From assembly GCF_949987535.1 (NCBI RefSeq), contig NC_080081.1, positions 65,059,603 through 65,123,602 on the forward strand: a DNA stretch of 64,000 bases, written 5' to 3'. Each line of letters opens with the position of its first letter. Within the stretch, counting starts at the first letter, position 1. The notes under the pieces are model-generated. The model was not told the origin of the DNA, searched no databases, and saw only the letters and a list, made by a program, of their open reading frames with translations. The translations under genes and the position numbers were made by a program. This DNA is from Balaenoptera acutorostrata (taxonomy: Eukaryota > Chordata > Mammalia > Artiodactyla > Balaenopteridae). Shown here piece by piece: positions 11,761 through 25,200 of the stretch.

Positions 11761-12590
11761 AGAATATATAGTGCATCTAGTATTTCAGTTATCTGCAGCT
11801 CATGACAAACCAAACTCAGTGGCTTCTGATGACAGCTCCCAGTTTTTCAACTTGGACAGGGTTTGGCAGGGAAGGCTCGTCTCTGGGGTGGCCTGAATGG
11901 GGCTGGAGGTTCCACGTCCAAGAAGATGGCTCATGGCTGGCAGGTTGATGGTGGCTGCCGTTGGCAGGGACCTTGGTTCTCTCCCATGTAGCCTCTGCAC
12001 ACGGCTAGGCCGGCTACCTCACAGTTGGGTGTTTCTGGGTTCTGAGAGGGAGTGTCACAATAGCTAGCATTCACAGAGAACAAGCCCCAGTGTGCAAGCA
12101 CTTAGCAAGCCTCTGCTTGCATCACGCCTGCTAAGCCACCATTGGCCAAAGCCAGTCACGTGGCCAAGCTCAGTCAAGACGGGAGAGAATTACATAAGTG
12201 TTTACATACAAGGAGGTGGAGTTCACTGGGAGGACCACCAAAATATGTCTATCACAGCATGCTAGCACTGTTTGTGAGAGAAAAAGAATATTACACACGT
12301 AGATGTTTATGCATGTATGGAGTTACCTTTGGAAGAATATATAAGAAGCCGGCACAGAGTTTGTGGACTGGGCAGCTGAAGGGGTCAGGCAGCTGGGGTA
12401 CAGGAGTGGGAAGGAAGAGTTACTGTTCACTGTACAACTTACGGTACAATGTACATGTGTTACTGAATTCTAAAACATAATTAATTTAAACATTAAATTA
12501 AAATAATGTGAGCATAAAGGAGATCTGCAGCAGTGACTTGATTGTAACTGGTATGAATTAAATCCTTATTTAACTGAAAAAAGATGCAGG

Positions 12591-12703
12591 TCAGGGGGAA
12601 AGACTGTGGTTAAGACTGTGCACTTCCACTGCAGGGGGCCTGGGTTCAATCCCTGGTCGGGGAACTAACACCCGGCATGCCATGTGGTGTGGCCAAAAAA
12701 AAA
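12591..12703 (+). mobile_element. Short tRNA-type SINE
   Basis: About 110 bp: tRNA-like part with 'gggttcaatccctggtcggg' and 'tgtggccaaaaa' poly(A) end, without the long CHR-2 body. Flanked by 'aaaaaagatgcagg'/'aaaaaagatacagg'. Confidence 0.88.
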
Positions 12704-14136
12704 AAAAAAGATACAGGAAAAACTAAGAAGGTATTCTAAAGATATTTAGATACTTCAATACAGTATCTTAGTAAAGCAGAAATTACCTCCTTATAAGACA
12801 TAACTCTCAATCACCCAGTCTGCTGGAAAAACAAATCCCTAATGATTTACTACCCAATTTATTTTTCTTGGTCCCAGGTCGAGCTACAACTCACCAAACC
12901 CAAGCCACAAAGCTGGCTCTTAATCCCTGGATTATTGATTCTATGTTCCTGCTAAAGGAGTTTGCAGAAGTGTTGGAAGCTATTTGTTTGTAGCAAATAA
13001 TACTCAGAGGTCTCCCTTCTACACAGGCAGGCTTCTAAAGACAAGCAGTTACGGAAGACAAAGCTTTGCAAATAACAACTTTATGAAACACCAGCGTACC
13101 TGTTGGTTTAGGAGCAATCTCCTAACAGTTGTCGGGGTATCTGGATTGTTTTTAAGTGTACACACATACTGTGCTTTTAATTCCGTTCTTCAATGAAGAC
13201 AATCTCTGGGGTGGGGAAAAACTCCCCTTCTGAGTTCAAACAAACAAACATGTCTAGGTTTAAGGGCTCATCAGAAGCAATGGACATCGGAGAGTGGGCC
13301 CAGGGTACAGACTGTGTGTCCAGGGAAAACGTGGTAGAATTCCCAGTGTTGTCTAAGTCCCACTAAATTATACACTCCTTGAGGACAAACACTGGGGACT
13401 CCTTCTGCAGGCCCAACATCAGGTTGCTGGCTTCTGAATTTCCAATAAACTATTAGTACGGTAGGCATGAGGTTGAGAAGTGCCTGGAAACACCAGAGAA
13501 GAGGGTAATTCCACAGAGAGGAATCCAAAAATGAATTTCAATTCTTTGCCACCTCTCTAGGCGGCCTGGTCACATGGAATTTGCTGAGAGTACCAGGGCT
13601 TTTAAACAAAAAGATAGGGAAAGGTATATAAACTCTTGATTTGCTAAGATGGAGCCAGGAAAGGAAAATAAGACCTTCAGATAGGCCAGTCTAGTATGAA
13701 GAAATTGGAAATGGGGTGGTACGTTTTAATGAAAGTTTTCAAAGCCAGACTGAAATTGCAAAGCCCAGAAATGACATGCCTTGTAGAAAATGGCTGTGAT
13801 CACAAGTCAAAGAGCAATACTACTACATGTACAAAGGAAGAACCACTCGCCACTTCTGAGCTCTCTTAGTTACAGGTGGATTCCCATCATCCTTAAGTTG
13901 GATACCACTCACCCACTTATCCTGAGACTTCTTTCACTTTGAAGGATAAGGAACACCCTTAACAACTTATGAGGCAAAAACATTATACGTGCCTGCAACT
14001 TTTCCAGTATATAACCTCCACCCCATACAACCCTATACACCTGAACTTTCATGGAATTCAAAATACAGAAAGGTCCTGATTTTTTCATATGTACACAGAC
14101 CCAATAGTAGCAAGTAGTTAATGATTCTCGGTGTTA

Positions 14137-14300
14137 CTTTATGAGGATGACATTTTATATCCCTACTGCTCAAGACAATTCTGTAAGTAGATATTCTTAT
14201 CACCATTTTACTGCTGAAACAGACTCAGAGGTTCATCCAAGGTTATTTAAATAACGGAGCTGGGATCTAAATCCAGCCCAAAGTCCAGCAGGCTATTTTT
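14137..14300 (+). repeat. MIR SINE fragment
   Basis: MIR-like order: 'tcaccattttactgctgaaac', an 'actcagaggttc' segment, then 'gagctgggatctaaatcc'. Diverged, with approximate limits. Confidence 0.6.
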
Positions 14301-15061
14301 TTAAAAGAAATTTGAAGGTTACTTTTTCTTTTTAGCCGTGTTAATTATGGGAAGAGACTACAGTGCTGAAAAGCAAAATGAAGAAAACAGAAAAACAGCC
14401 ACATACTACTATAGGGGAGCAGAATTTACCACCCTAAAATACATCTCTTTGGCATATTGTCTTAAGCGAGTTATTTTCTGGTAAACAGCAGACACTGAAA
14501 GGGCTCTGAAAACCAAGTAGGAACTGCCTTTTTGTAAGAAACACATATTTGTAAGGGAAATCTCCATTTGTAAGGGTATCTCCCGCTCTGTCCCTGGAAA
14601 AGGAGGTTGACCAAATCTCTAGAAACTCGATTTATCAATGGAGAAGGAAATGACTGAAATGTGTACCACAATCACCCTTGTTTACTGTGCTTTTCCTGGT
14701 AACTTCCCCTAACTGACTCTCCCCACTCTCAACAGCCTCTTCTGTCTTTGGCTGAGGATGGCATTTAAGTGTGGGCTTCGGCCATCTTGGTGAATTCATT
14801 TTTCTTGGTCTCTGCCATGTATTCACGTTATTAAACTTCGGTTTGACTTTCTCCTGTTAATCTGTCTCTCGTCAACTTCATTCTTAGACCAGAAGAACCC
14901 AGAAAGGTAGAGGAAAACATCTTCCTCCCCGACACTACCTATCAGGTAACAACAGGCTACATCCAGGTGAGTGAGCACAGCATGGAGGTGAGGGTGTGGT
15001 TAAGATCACTGGTCGGCCTGGGTCTGAGCCTGGCCTGCAACCCTTAGTATCTGTTCTATTC

Positions 15062-15396
15062 TCTTTTTTTCTTTTTTTTTAATTTAATTTATTTTGGCTG
15101 CGTTGGGTCTTCGTTGCTGCGCGCGGGCTTTCTCTAGTTGTGGCGAGCGGGGGCTACTCTTCATTGTGGTGCACGGGCTTCTCACTGTGGTGGCCTCTCT
15201 TGTTGCAGATCACGGGCTCTAGGCACGCGGGCTTCAGTAGTTGTGGCTCGCGGGCTCTAGAGCACAGGCTCAGTAGTTGTGGCGCACGGGCTTAGTTGCT
15301 CTGCGGCATGTGGGATCTTCCCGGACCAGGGCTCGAACCTGTGTCCCCTGCATTGGCAGGCGGATTCTTAACCACTGCGCCACCAGAGAAGCCCCT
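15062..15396 (-). mobile_element. CHR-2-type SINE
   Basis: Reverse-orientation SINE: T-rich start, 'ggctgcgttgggtcttcg', ending in 'gcgccaccagagaagcc'. Target duplication 'ctgttctattc'/'ctgctctattc' at 15051-15061 and 15397-15407. Confidence 0.93.
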
Positions 15397-17928
15397 CTGC
15401 TCTATTCGTATCTGAGAATTCTCTGGGCATCGGAGATTCACGGGGAAGAAGGTGCAGAAGTGACTCAAGAAAAGATCCCACCCAAACCACCCCAGGCAAG
15501 TGGGTGTCGGTCTCTAAGACCCCCAAAGACCCCCACTGAAGAAGAATCAATGTACCCACGTTAAACCTGTACGTACATAGATTTAAACGAATACGTACTT
15601 AGGTATTAATACATAAAATTGAGGTTATCTACGGGTGAGTTATGACACTCTGATTTTTCCAATTGGTAAAACCTGAATGAAAAAACAGACAAGTACTACT
15701 TTTATACCAGAAAACAAATGTGGTTTTTCAGTTTCTCTAAGGCAAGGAAGAAAATGTTTTGCTAAACCACACTGACATAAGCGACGATAACATTATCACT
15801 GTGATAAAGATGACAGCAATGATGAACAGATGACATATTTCTACATGGCTTTATCCTCTAAAGAACATTTTCACATCTATGTGTTTAAATATCGGCCCTT
15901 CCGATTTGTTGTGAATTTCTTGAAGGGATGTCTGACAGTCTTGGGTAGGAGTTCCAGCCTTGTCTGAGCAAATCCAAGCCTCAGGTTTCTTAGGTGTAAA
16001 AGGAGGTAACAATAACGCCCACCCCAGTTCTGCAGGGAGGCCTGAATGCTAAGAGGACTTAAAAGGCTAACGTCATAAATGTTTGAAAATGACTGACTAT
16101 GAAGACAAACGTGGCCTCATTTGATCTTCAAAAGCGGTCCAGGGAAGTAGGCAGGGAACTTGTTATTCTCCACCGTTTTACTGATAAGAACTAATCATTA
16201 AAACTTGTGTACGTATTCCCCCACGCCCCCCGCAACCCCTTCAAACTGTCCTTTAACACTGGCTCACAAAGGTCCAGAAAGAACTTCCAGTGAGAATTAT
16301 TTACAGTTTGTCTACTGAAAAAACAAGCCAAAACTCAGGTATTAATTAGTTCAGACACTGAAGAGGGCGCACAGTGTGCCTGGACTGTGTGGGCCCCAGC
16401 CTGACCTCTGGCCTCAGGGCCACCCCCAGCCCTGCTGTTCACTGCGTACTTTCTGGGAAATTCCACGCAAATGACCATTTACTGCCTGTTTCTTTCTCTT
16501 GACCACGATGAGGAAAAATATAAACCCTTACTGAAAAACTGAAGGCACTGTATCATTATTTGCCCAGGAGAAAAAAAGAGAATAAAATTAACAACAAATA
16601 AAATTAACAAACCTCAGCACATACAGACAACATAGGTTGTTTTCCACGTACAAAAAAAATAAAAATTTAGAAATTCACAAACTCTAAGACCTCTCCAAGA
16701 AGCACTTCCCAATAGTACCTCAGAAACCCCGTTCGCAATCTCACTCCACACAGTTTCACTATCAGCCGTTCCAGAGAATTCCGTTGCTTTTAACTTACAC
16801 CTACTGTAACAATTATTCCATCAGACATTTATCAATTAACGGCATTTTTTTCTGCTTCAGAATCTTCTCTGATAACACTCTATATTTCAAGCCTCTCCCA
16901 AAGAAATTTTAAATAGCAGGCCTGTCACTAGCAAGCAACTGTCATTATCTTAGAATATTTTTTTACATTTGAATGAAACAGTCTGAGTGAGAACCATAAG
17001 GTCATAATTCCCTAGTCATTTCCCAGAATGATGGTAAGATCATGATATAAAAGACCTACGTTAGATACATGCAATGTTATGACCGGTTAGAAAAAAATGT
17101 CACACAAACAATGTTAAGTTAATTCGGGTATTTATATTATATGATGGAAGTCAACGAACTTGGGATTATTCTTCTTGTTAATTATTATTATTGATAAATT
17201 TGTATATGGTCATCAGATTTGATGAAATAATGCCATTATTTTATCACACAGAAATGTACACTATAATGGCTAATGAAGGTAGTGGTTTCTACCTAGAATT
17301 ATAGGTATGACCAGCTGTACAGAAAACAAATATTCCTTTGAAAGACTTAGGTATAAACTTAATATTTATAATTTATGCTAATCTATAAATGCACGATAGG
17401 AACTTGCTACTTGAAATAATCCTCAGAAAAAGAAATGTAAGTGGTTGATAAACCTTTTCAAAAATAATAATAATAATATACAGTCAATTAATATTTGATA
17501 AGGGAGCCAAGAATACTTAACAGAGAAAAGGCAGTCTTTTCAATAAGTGGTGCTGGGAAACTGGGTATTCACATGTAGAATGAAAGAATGAAATTGGGAC
17601 CCTGTCTTACACCACTCACAAAGATTAACTCTAATGGGTTAGAGACTTACATGCAATACCAGAAACCATAAAACTTCTAGAAGAAAACATAGGGAAAAAA
17701 GCTCCTTGACATGGGTCTTAGCAATGATTTTTTGGATATGATATGGAAAGCACAAGCAACCAAATAAAAAATAAACAGATGGAACTACATCAAACTAAAA
17801 AGCTTCTACACAGCAAAAGAAACAATCCACAAAATTAAAAGACAGCCTACAGAACGGAAAAAAATATTTGCAAACCATATCTCTGATAAAGGGTTAATGT
17901 TCAAAATACATAAAGAATTCATACAACT

Positions 17929-18280
17929 GGGCTTCCCTGGTGACGCAGTGGTTAAGAGTCTGCCTGCCAGTGCAGGGGACAGTGCAGGTTTGAGCACTGG
18001 TCCGGGAAGATCCCACATGCCGTGGAGCAACTAAGCCCATGCGCCACAACTACTGAGCCTGTGCTCTAGAGCTGGTGAGCCACAACTACTGAGCCCGCAT
18101 GCCACAACTACTGAAGCCCATGCACCTAGGGCCCGTGCTCCGCAACAAGAGAACCCGCCGCAATGAGAAGTCCGCGCACCACAACAAAGAGTAGCTCCCG
18201 CTGGCCGCAACTAGAGAAAGCCCACCGGCAGCAACGAAGACCCAACACAGCCAAAAATAAATAAATAAAATAAATTTAAA
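17929..18280 (+). mobile_element. CHR-2-type SINE inside old L1
   Basis: Full SINE with 18-bp perfect target duplication 'taaagaattcatacaact' at 17911-17928 and 18281-18298. Confidence 0.95.
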
Positions 18281-18495
18281 TAAAGAATTCATACAACTCA
18301 ATAGCAAAAAAAATTAATCCAATTAAAAATAGGAAGAGGAACTGAATAGACATTTTTCCAAAGACATACAAAGAGCCAATAGATGCATGTAAAGGTGACA
18401 AACATCACCAATCATCAGAGAAATGCAAATCAAAACCACAATGAGATATGACTTCATACCTGTTAGAATGGTTATCAACAAAAAGGCAAGAGATA

Positions 18496-19183
18496 CCACC
18501 ATATGGCCCAGCAATCCCACTACTGTGCATATACCCTGAGAAAACCATAATTCAAAAAGAGTCATGTACCACAATGTTCACTGCAGCTCTATTTACAATA
18601 GCCAGGACATGGAAGCAACCTAAGTGTCCATCGACAGATGAATGGCTAAAGAAGATGTGGCACATATATACAATGGAACATTACTCAGCCATAAAAAGAA
18701 ATGAAATTGAGTTATTTGTAGTGAGGTGGATGGACCTAGAGCCTGTCATACAGAGTGAAGTCAGTCAGAAAGAGAAAAACAAATACTGTATGCTAACACA
18801 TATATATGGAATCTAAAAAAAAAAAAAGGTTCTGAAGAACCTAGGGGCAGGACAGGAATAAAGATGCAGACATACAGAATGGACTTGAGGACACGGGGAG
18901 GGGGAAGGGTAAGCTGGGACGAAGTGAGAGAGTGTCATGGACATATATACACTACCAAATGTAAAATAGATAGCTAGTGGGAAGCAGCCACATAGCACAG
19001 GGAGACCAGCTCGGTGTTTTGTGACCACCTAGAGGGGTGGGATAGGGAGGGTGGGAGGAAGACGCAAGAGGGAGGGGATATGGGGATATATGTATAGGTA
19101 TAGCTGATTCACTCTGTTGTACAGCAGAAACTAACACAACACTGTAAAGCAATTATATTCCAATAAAGATGTTTAAAAAAAAA
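18496..19183 (+). mobile_element. Young 5'-truncated L1 inserted in an older L1
   Basis: 688-bp L1 3' end: ORF2 C-terminus (the '[21 protein letters not shown]'-type region reads open from about 18496 to 18816), 3' UTR, 'ccaataaagatgttt' and poly(A). Flanked by the perfect 15-bp duplication 'aaaaggcaagagata' at 18481-18495 and 19184-19198. One more copy of the L1 subfamily seen at 48647-49847. Confidence 0.95.
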
Positions 19184-19885
19184 AAAAGGCAAGAGATAAC
19201 AAATGCTAGTGAGGATGTGCAAAAAAGGGAACCCTTGTGCACCGTTGGTGGGAATGTAAATTGTTACAGCTACAGTGGAAAACAGTATGGAGGTTCCTCA
19301 AAAAATTGAAAATAGAACTACCATATAATCCAGCAATTCCACTCCTGGGTATTTATTTAAAGGAAATGAAAACACTGTGTTGAAGAGATATATGCACCCC
19401 CACGTTCACAGCAGCATTATTTACAATAGCAAAGACATGGAAACAACCTAAGTGTCCATCAATAGATGAATGGATATAGAAAATGTGGTATATATACACA
19501 ATGGAATATTATTTAGCCATAAAAAAAGGAAATCCCACCATTTGTGACAACATGGATGGACCTTGAGGGCATTATGCTAAATCAGACAGAGAAAGACAAA
19601 TACTGTATGACGTCACTTATATGTGGAATCTAAAACAAAAAGGAAAAAAAAAACAACTCAGAAAAAGAGATCAGATTTGTGGTTACCCGAGGCGGCGGGG
19701 GGGAGGGGGAATAGGATGAAGGTGGTCAAAAGCTACAAACTTCCAGTTATAAGACAAATACATACTAGGGATGTCATGCACAACATGACGGCGATAGTTA
19801 ACACTGCTGTATGGTATATATGAAAGTTGTTATGAGGGTAAATCCTGAGTTCTCATCACAAGAAAAAAAAACATTTTTTTCCCTT

Positions 19886-20330
19886 TTAAAAAAAAAATCT
19901 ATATGAGATGATGGATGTCACTCACTATATGAGATGATGTTGGTAGAAAAGTAAATTTACACAACCTTTTTGAGAACAATGAAGCAATATCTGTCAAGAT
20001 ATTAAATGCCCATTGCCTTTGTCCCAGTAATTCCATTTCTGGGTATTTCATCATATAGCTATACAGTGACATGAGAATGTCCATTGGTACACTCACTAGT
20101 GAAAACGTGGAAACCATCTAAATATTCTTCTATAGAGAACAGGTTACATAAAGTATCCATCCAATAGAATTTTATGTCGTGGCTTTTTAAAAAAGGTGAA
20201 TTTACATGTATTGACATGGAAAGACATCCCTGGTAGATTAAAGGGGGAAAAAGTTGCAGAACTGTGTAAGAGTATACACTGTTCCCTATTTTTCTAGAGG
20301 AAGAGAGCCACACTTCTATATTTTGTTATT
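19886..20330 (+). mobile_element. Ancient L1 fragment
   Basis: Diverged L1 3'-region character ('cagtaattccatttctgggt', 'ggaaaccatctaaatattc'). No intact frame; limits approximate. Confidence 0.5.
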
Positions 20331-21617
20331 GATGTTTATATCCAGCAGACACTAATTTTAGGGGAAAATAAAGAAATACAAGTTCTCTAGAAATGTGAAT
20401 AATACTGTATGTAGTACGGTTGATGATGATCCCATGACAATTTGCTAGTGACATCTTTAAGTGACTAGATCACCCCCTTCAGCCATTTTTTTCCTTTACT
20501 CAGCAGGGGTGCACCTGTGCCAGCTGGGCTGTCTTGGTTTCCTCTAGGCAAAAATAAAACCCAGCCTGCCCACCCTCACCCAGCACAGACTCCTGTAGGT
20601 TGCTTTCTAAAATGGCTAAGCCCACAACCCAACACTTAATCACAGTCATCAATCAGTTCAGTGCTTCCAACATCAGTCCTCCCTCCTGCCACAGAAATCA
20701 CTTCTGGTTCGCGTATTTGTTCACTCACTCAACAGCTTACTTACCGTAGACTGATACACTGCCCGATGTGGAAGAGAAAGACACGTAACACGGCGGCCTG
20801 GCTTGGCGACAGCCGTCAGGAAGGCCATGGGAGAGGAGGCCCAGGCAGGCAGTGCTGAGCAGAAAGGGGAACTCCCTACGCCCTCCAGCTGGATCGAGGG
20901 CCAGGAACCTCCGCTGCCCACGACTCCCCAGAGGGGTTCTGAGAGGCAGCAGCCTGTTTCTTTCCAGGCCATCGTCCCGGGCCTGAGAGGAAACAAGAGC
21001 CCCGGGGAGGCCTGTGGACGCAGGGCCAGAAGAGCCAGGCCAGGGCGCTGAGGCCCCCACCTTCTCCTCTTTGGTGAGCGCGCTCCTGGCAGGGTAGGGG
21101 TGGTGGTGGAGTAACTGCCTGGGAGGCCCACCAGGCGTGGCCTGACCCACGGAGGCTGCTCACGCCAGCGACGAGGAGAATCTAACATAGCGGGGAGGGA
21201 GGGATGGCCTCCCCAGACTATGCTTTGACCAGTTATGCCTTTCAGAAAGGCACTTCCCCCTCTGTCCAAAACACAGAAGAAACTGACCCCTTGCCCAACA
21301 TCACGTCTTCATTCTAAACCGCATAGAACATACTCTACGTGGTATGAGAAATGTAAATACAAGCACACAAATCCACTAACCACAAACACAATTTTGAAAT
21401 GTTTTCTTCAGAGCAGCTACCTGCGTCTTTTGTGAACAATGCGTAACCTAAAAGCTAACTTTTCATTCACTGTGGATTAGCAGCTCTGCAATACTCATGT
21501 TTTCAAACCCTATCTCACCCAACATGTTAAATACTTCCCTGTCCCAACAGAAAAGCAAGGGGCCTGTCCTCAGACAGACCTGGTATTAAATCCTTCAGGC
21601 AGATTAACTAACCTCTT

Positions 21618-21948
21618 TTTTTTTTAAATAAATAAATTTATTTATTTATTTATTTATTTATGGCTGTGTTGGGTCTTCATTGCTGCACACGGGCTTTCTC
21701 CAGTTGGCGGCGAGCGGGGGCTACCCTTCGTTGCGGTGGGCGGGCTTCTCTTGCGGTGGCTTCTCTTGTTGCGGAGAATGGGCCCTAGGCGTGCGGGCTT
21801 CAGTAGTTGTGGCAAGCGGGCTCAGTAGTTGTGGCTCGCGGGCTTAGTTGCTCTGCGGCACGTGGGATCTTCCCCAACCAGGGATCAAACCCGTGTTCCC
21901 TGCATTGGCAGGAGGATCCTTAACCTCTGTGCCACCAGGGAAGTCCCC
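21618..21948 (-). mobile_element. CHR-2-type SINE inserted in a MIR-like repeat
   Basis: Reverse-orientation SINE ending 'gtgccaccagggaagtcccc'. Target duplication 'agattaactaacctctt'/'agattacctaacctctt' at 21601-21617 and 21949-21965. The flanks (about 21560-21600 and 21966-22060) look like one MIR split by the insertion. Confidence 0.93.
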
Positions 21949-22224
21949 AGATTACCTAACCTCTTGATCTCAGGTTTCTGTTTGTTAAAGGAGGATAATG
22001 ATTAAATGAGGTGACAAGTCCCTTCCACATACCAAGTACTAAATAAGATAGCTCTCAAGTAGATCCAGAGTTTGATTTATAGCAGACTTTGAGTCAATAC
22101 ACCACTGTAACAGTGAACAAATACTCAATTGTAACTGACACAGCGGCGGTTTTTATCATTAACCAGCTACTACAAATTTCCCCCATTTGAGGGTAATTAA
22201 TTTAAATTATATAATGTATATGCA

Positions 22225-22259
22225 TGTGTATGTGTGTGTGTGTGTGTGTGTATATATAT
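22225..22259 (+). repeat. (TG)n(TA)n microsatellite
   Basis: About 13 TG dinucleotides passing into TATATATA. Probably length-polymorphic. Confidence 0.95.
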
Positions 22260-25200
22260 CCACAAAATATTAAGTAAAAAATAGAAGGTATATAGTACTA
22301 CGTACACATACACAAACTCACGTATACATATTCACGTGTGTAGTGGCAAAATGGCTGAAGTCTGTGGCTGTTTCCATTTTCTTCATATTTTGCCATATTC
22401 CCCTTGCCTCATGTTAAATTTGTTTTGTATAATGAGCAGGTGTTGCTTTTACAATCAGAGCTTCAGAAAAAAATAGTTGCAACTGTGCTCAGATGGATTA
22501 ACTGGCTGACAGAGTTCTACCAGACATTCAGAGAGCACCAAACACATCTCCGCGCTGGGAGTCCTGCTGAAGATCATTTCGGCAGAGATGATACCATTGT
22601 GCGTTTACAGAGTACTCGACAAGGTGCTTTCATGTCCCAGAGAGGCAGGACTTCTCATTCCAGGAATCTGAAGCTGGAGGAGTCCAAGGCTCACCTGCCA
22701 GGTCCCACAGGCCAGCAAGGGCGCAGATCTGCACCTGACTCTTTTGCGGCCACAGCCTCTACCCCGGCCTCCAGCCTGGCCTCCAGCCCAGAGCCCTCCT
22801 TTCTGAAGGGCTCGCAGGCCAGTTTCAGGTTGCTTTCCTCATTCCATGAGGTTGGAAGTGGCCATTAAAAACAATTAGAATATTTCACATTCAAATACCT
22901 CAGACATAGGCTGAATTATGTCAAGTAGTAGTTTGAACATTTTAAAGAAATGCTCTCAAAAAAAAAAGAAGAAAGAAATGCTCTCAAGCATTTTACAAAA
23001 AAAAAAAAAAAATTATTTTGCTATCTTAAGACATTCAACTAGAAACATAAAAGTTGACTGTGCACTGCATAAATGGATGTTCATAAATCTCCATCAACAT
23101 ACAAATATCTCTTGCATAGTACATTTCAAAAATCTCTACTCACAAAATTTCCCTTACTTTTAAAGACTTTTTAAACAATTAACACCAGAAGAAACAAAAA
23201 TAACTCTTCAAGGAGCAAAAAGGACTTATGAAAACTTCCCTTTATATCTAAGTAGTATTTTTTTTTCCATCTACTCACGTCAATGAAAAGGACCCCACAC
23301 AGACCACCAGTCCCACCCAGAAATGCTGCTGAAGCACCATTTTTACAAAGCATTAGTTACACCGCCCTGCTTTTGAACATGACCTGACGTTTGGGTTAAC
23401 AAACCTTTCGTTTGCTTAAGAAGAGCGGGTTCACTGGGCAGCAACATTTTCAAAATGTTTATTTAGCTGAAATGTGAAGATTAACAAAATAAGGTAAACA
23501 CGTTAAAAAATAAAAAGAAGGAAAAGATCCATTTTTGTCTGATTTGCGTTTTGGGAAACTTGTGCACCACAGAGGTTTACAAAATATCCTGAAAATAAGA
23601 AGCAACAAAAGCCAAGATTTATCCACCATGGACTTAATCTCTGGAAAATTCCCCTGGACTCCTGGCTCACTCCCTACCCCAGAGCTGCTCCTGGCCCCTC
23701 TGGCGTAAGACACGCGGGAAACCTCCATCTATATATATCCTGGAGCTTTTATTAAAAGCCCTCCTGGCTTTTCAGCCCTTCTCCAACGGCACTCACCTGC
23801 TTGGAACTGACCTCCTGTGTTCTAGTCAAAACTTTCTGTGAAAATTCTCCCTTCTCTGATGGGGGAGAGCGTTCCTCCGCCGAAATCACTGGTCTGGAGG
23901 AGCCCGTGGCCCTAGGGCTCCTCCTGAAGGACCACCGCTTGTGAACAGACAGCAGGGTCACCTGTGGATCACCCAGAGTCACCAGGAAGGACGGCTCAGG
24001 GCTCCCAGGTGTCTGGCCCCCAGCTCTCTCCATCGCCGTGTTCACAGTCACACCTTCACCTCCGCACAACAGCAGTTCACCTTCTCCAGGCTATTTGGTC
24101 ATGTTAGAAGAAAACGCTCGAAAAGCGTCCCCCTAACTAGCAGAGGAGAGGCTAACTCGGAGGCCGAGTCACGCAGGTTCCCCTCTGCCCCGGAGCCAGC
24201 CCGGGAGAGGCTGCCAGCCAAGCCTTCAGGAACTTGAGCAGGCTGCACACCGCTGTATATATACTTGCTCTTGTTTATCTACCCCTATCAAACCAATTGG
24301 CATCCTCTCACTCATCCACTGCATCCGGCACTGGGGATGTTTGCACACGGCCCCGCGCGTACCCAGCGCTGCTAGGACACCCGGCTGGCGTGTACAGGAG
24401 CCCAGCACGCAATCACGTCCCCACACTGAGCAGTTTCCTTTTGGCCCTGTGCACTCCCCAAGAGACCAGCCTGGAGGCAGGGGAGAAACGTCACTTCCTT
24501 TTACTACCAAACTTCGAGCGCTTTCTTGGAATAACTTCAGCTGCCTCTTCCATAGCTCCAGCGCTGGCGGGGTGCAGATCACTAGGGGAGAAAAGTATTT
24601 CCCAGGCAACAGGACTTGCTTTTTCAAGAAGGTGTAAGAGAGTTCCATGTCTCCTGCAGCTTTGTTCTCCCTTGGACCAACAGCTTGACTTCACTAAGAG
24701 CTGACTGCAGAAACTCACGGGCTAACAAGACTCATCCGTATTTTATATGTGGCAGAACCGTCGGGAACTAAGACGCAGTTCAGGCTTCTGAGGCTACCGC
24801 TGCTCCACAGGAGGATTAAGGGAAGGAGACACGCGACGGTGGCGTAGACAGTGGGGCAATCAGGGAGCCTTATGCTCTGCCGGGCAGCCCCGCCTACCTT
24901 CCCACCCTCGCCCACTCTGAGACAGGAAGGAGGCGACCTCACCCCCCATGGGAGGAACAGCTCCGCCAGCCACCAGCCCTGGCAGCACCTCCTGCGGCAA
25001 GCACGTGCAGGGTGTCCACACTGAGGACGGAATTGAGTCAGTTGGTAAAACGGTTACTCTGTGTCCTGGCTTACTCCCCCCAGCTGAATGTGCCCTTAGT
25101 CGGGGAAGAGGGGGTCCCAGGGGCGTGCACCAGAAGAGGGCATTTAGAACCACGTCCTCTTCTGCTCAAGGTCACTGCGGACTCTGCCTCTTTATGGGTT

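Larger units (their letters stand above)
17470..19885 (+). mobile_element. Old L1 3' half carrying two later insertions
   Basis: Diverged L1 ORF2/3' region: 'aagtggtgctgggaaactgg', 'gaactacatcaaactaaaaa', then 'gcaagagataacaaatgcta' after the breaks, ending near 19885. A CHR SINE (17929-18280) and a younger 5'-truncated L1 (18496-19183) interrupt it, each with clear target duplications. Many stops; not coding. Confidence 0.88.

Noticed and set aside
20721..21269. 182-codon minus-strand open frame in a GC-rich patch
   Set aside because: Several overlapping frames are open here, as expected from GC content. No conserved family pattern.
22404..22868. 154-codon plus-strand open frame
   Set aside because: No recognisable domain, low-complexity Ser/Ala-rich C-terminus, no promoter or splice context. 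Left unannotated.
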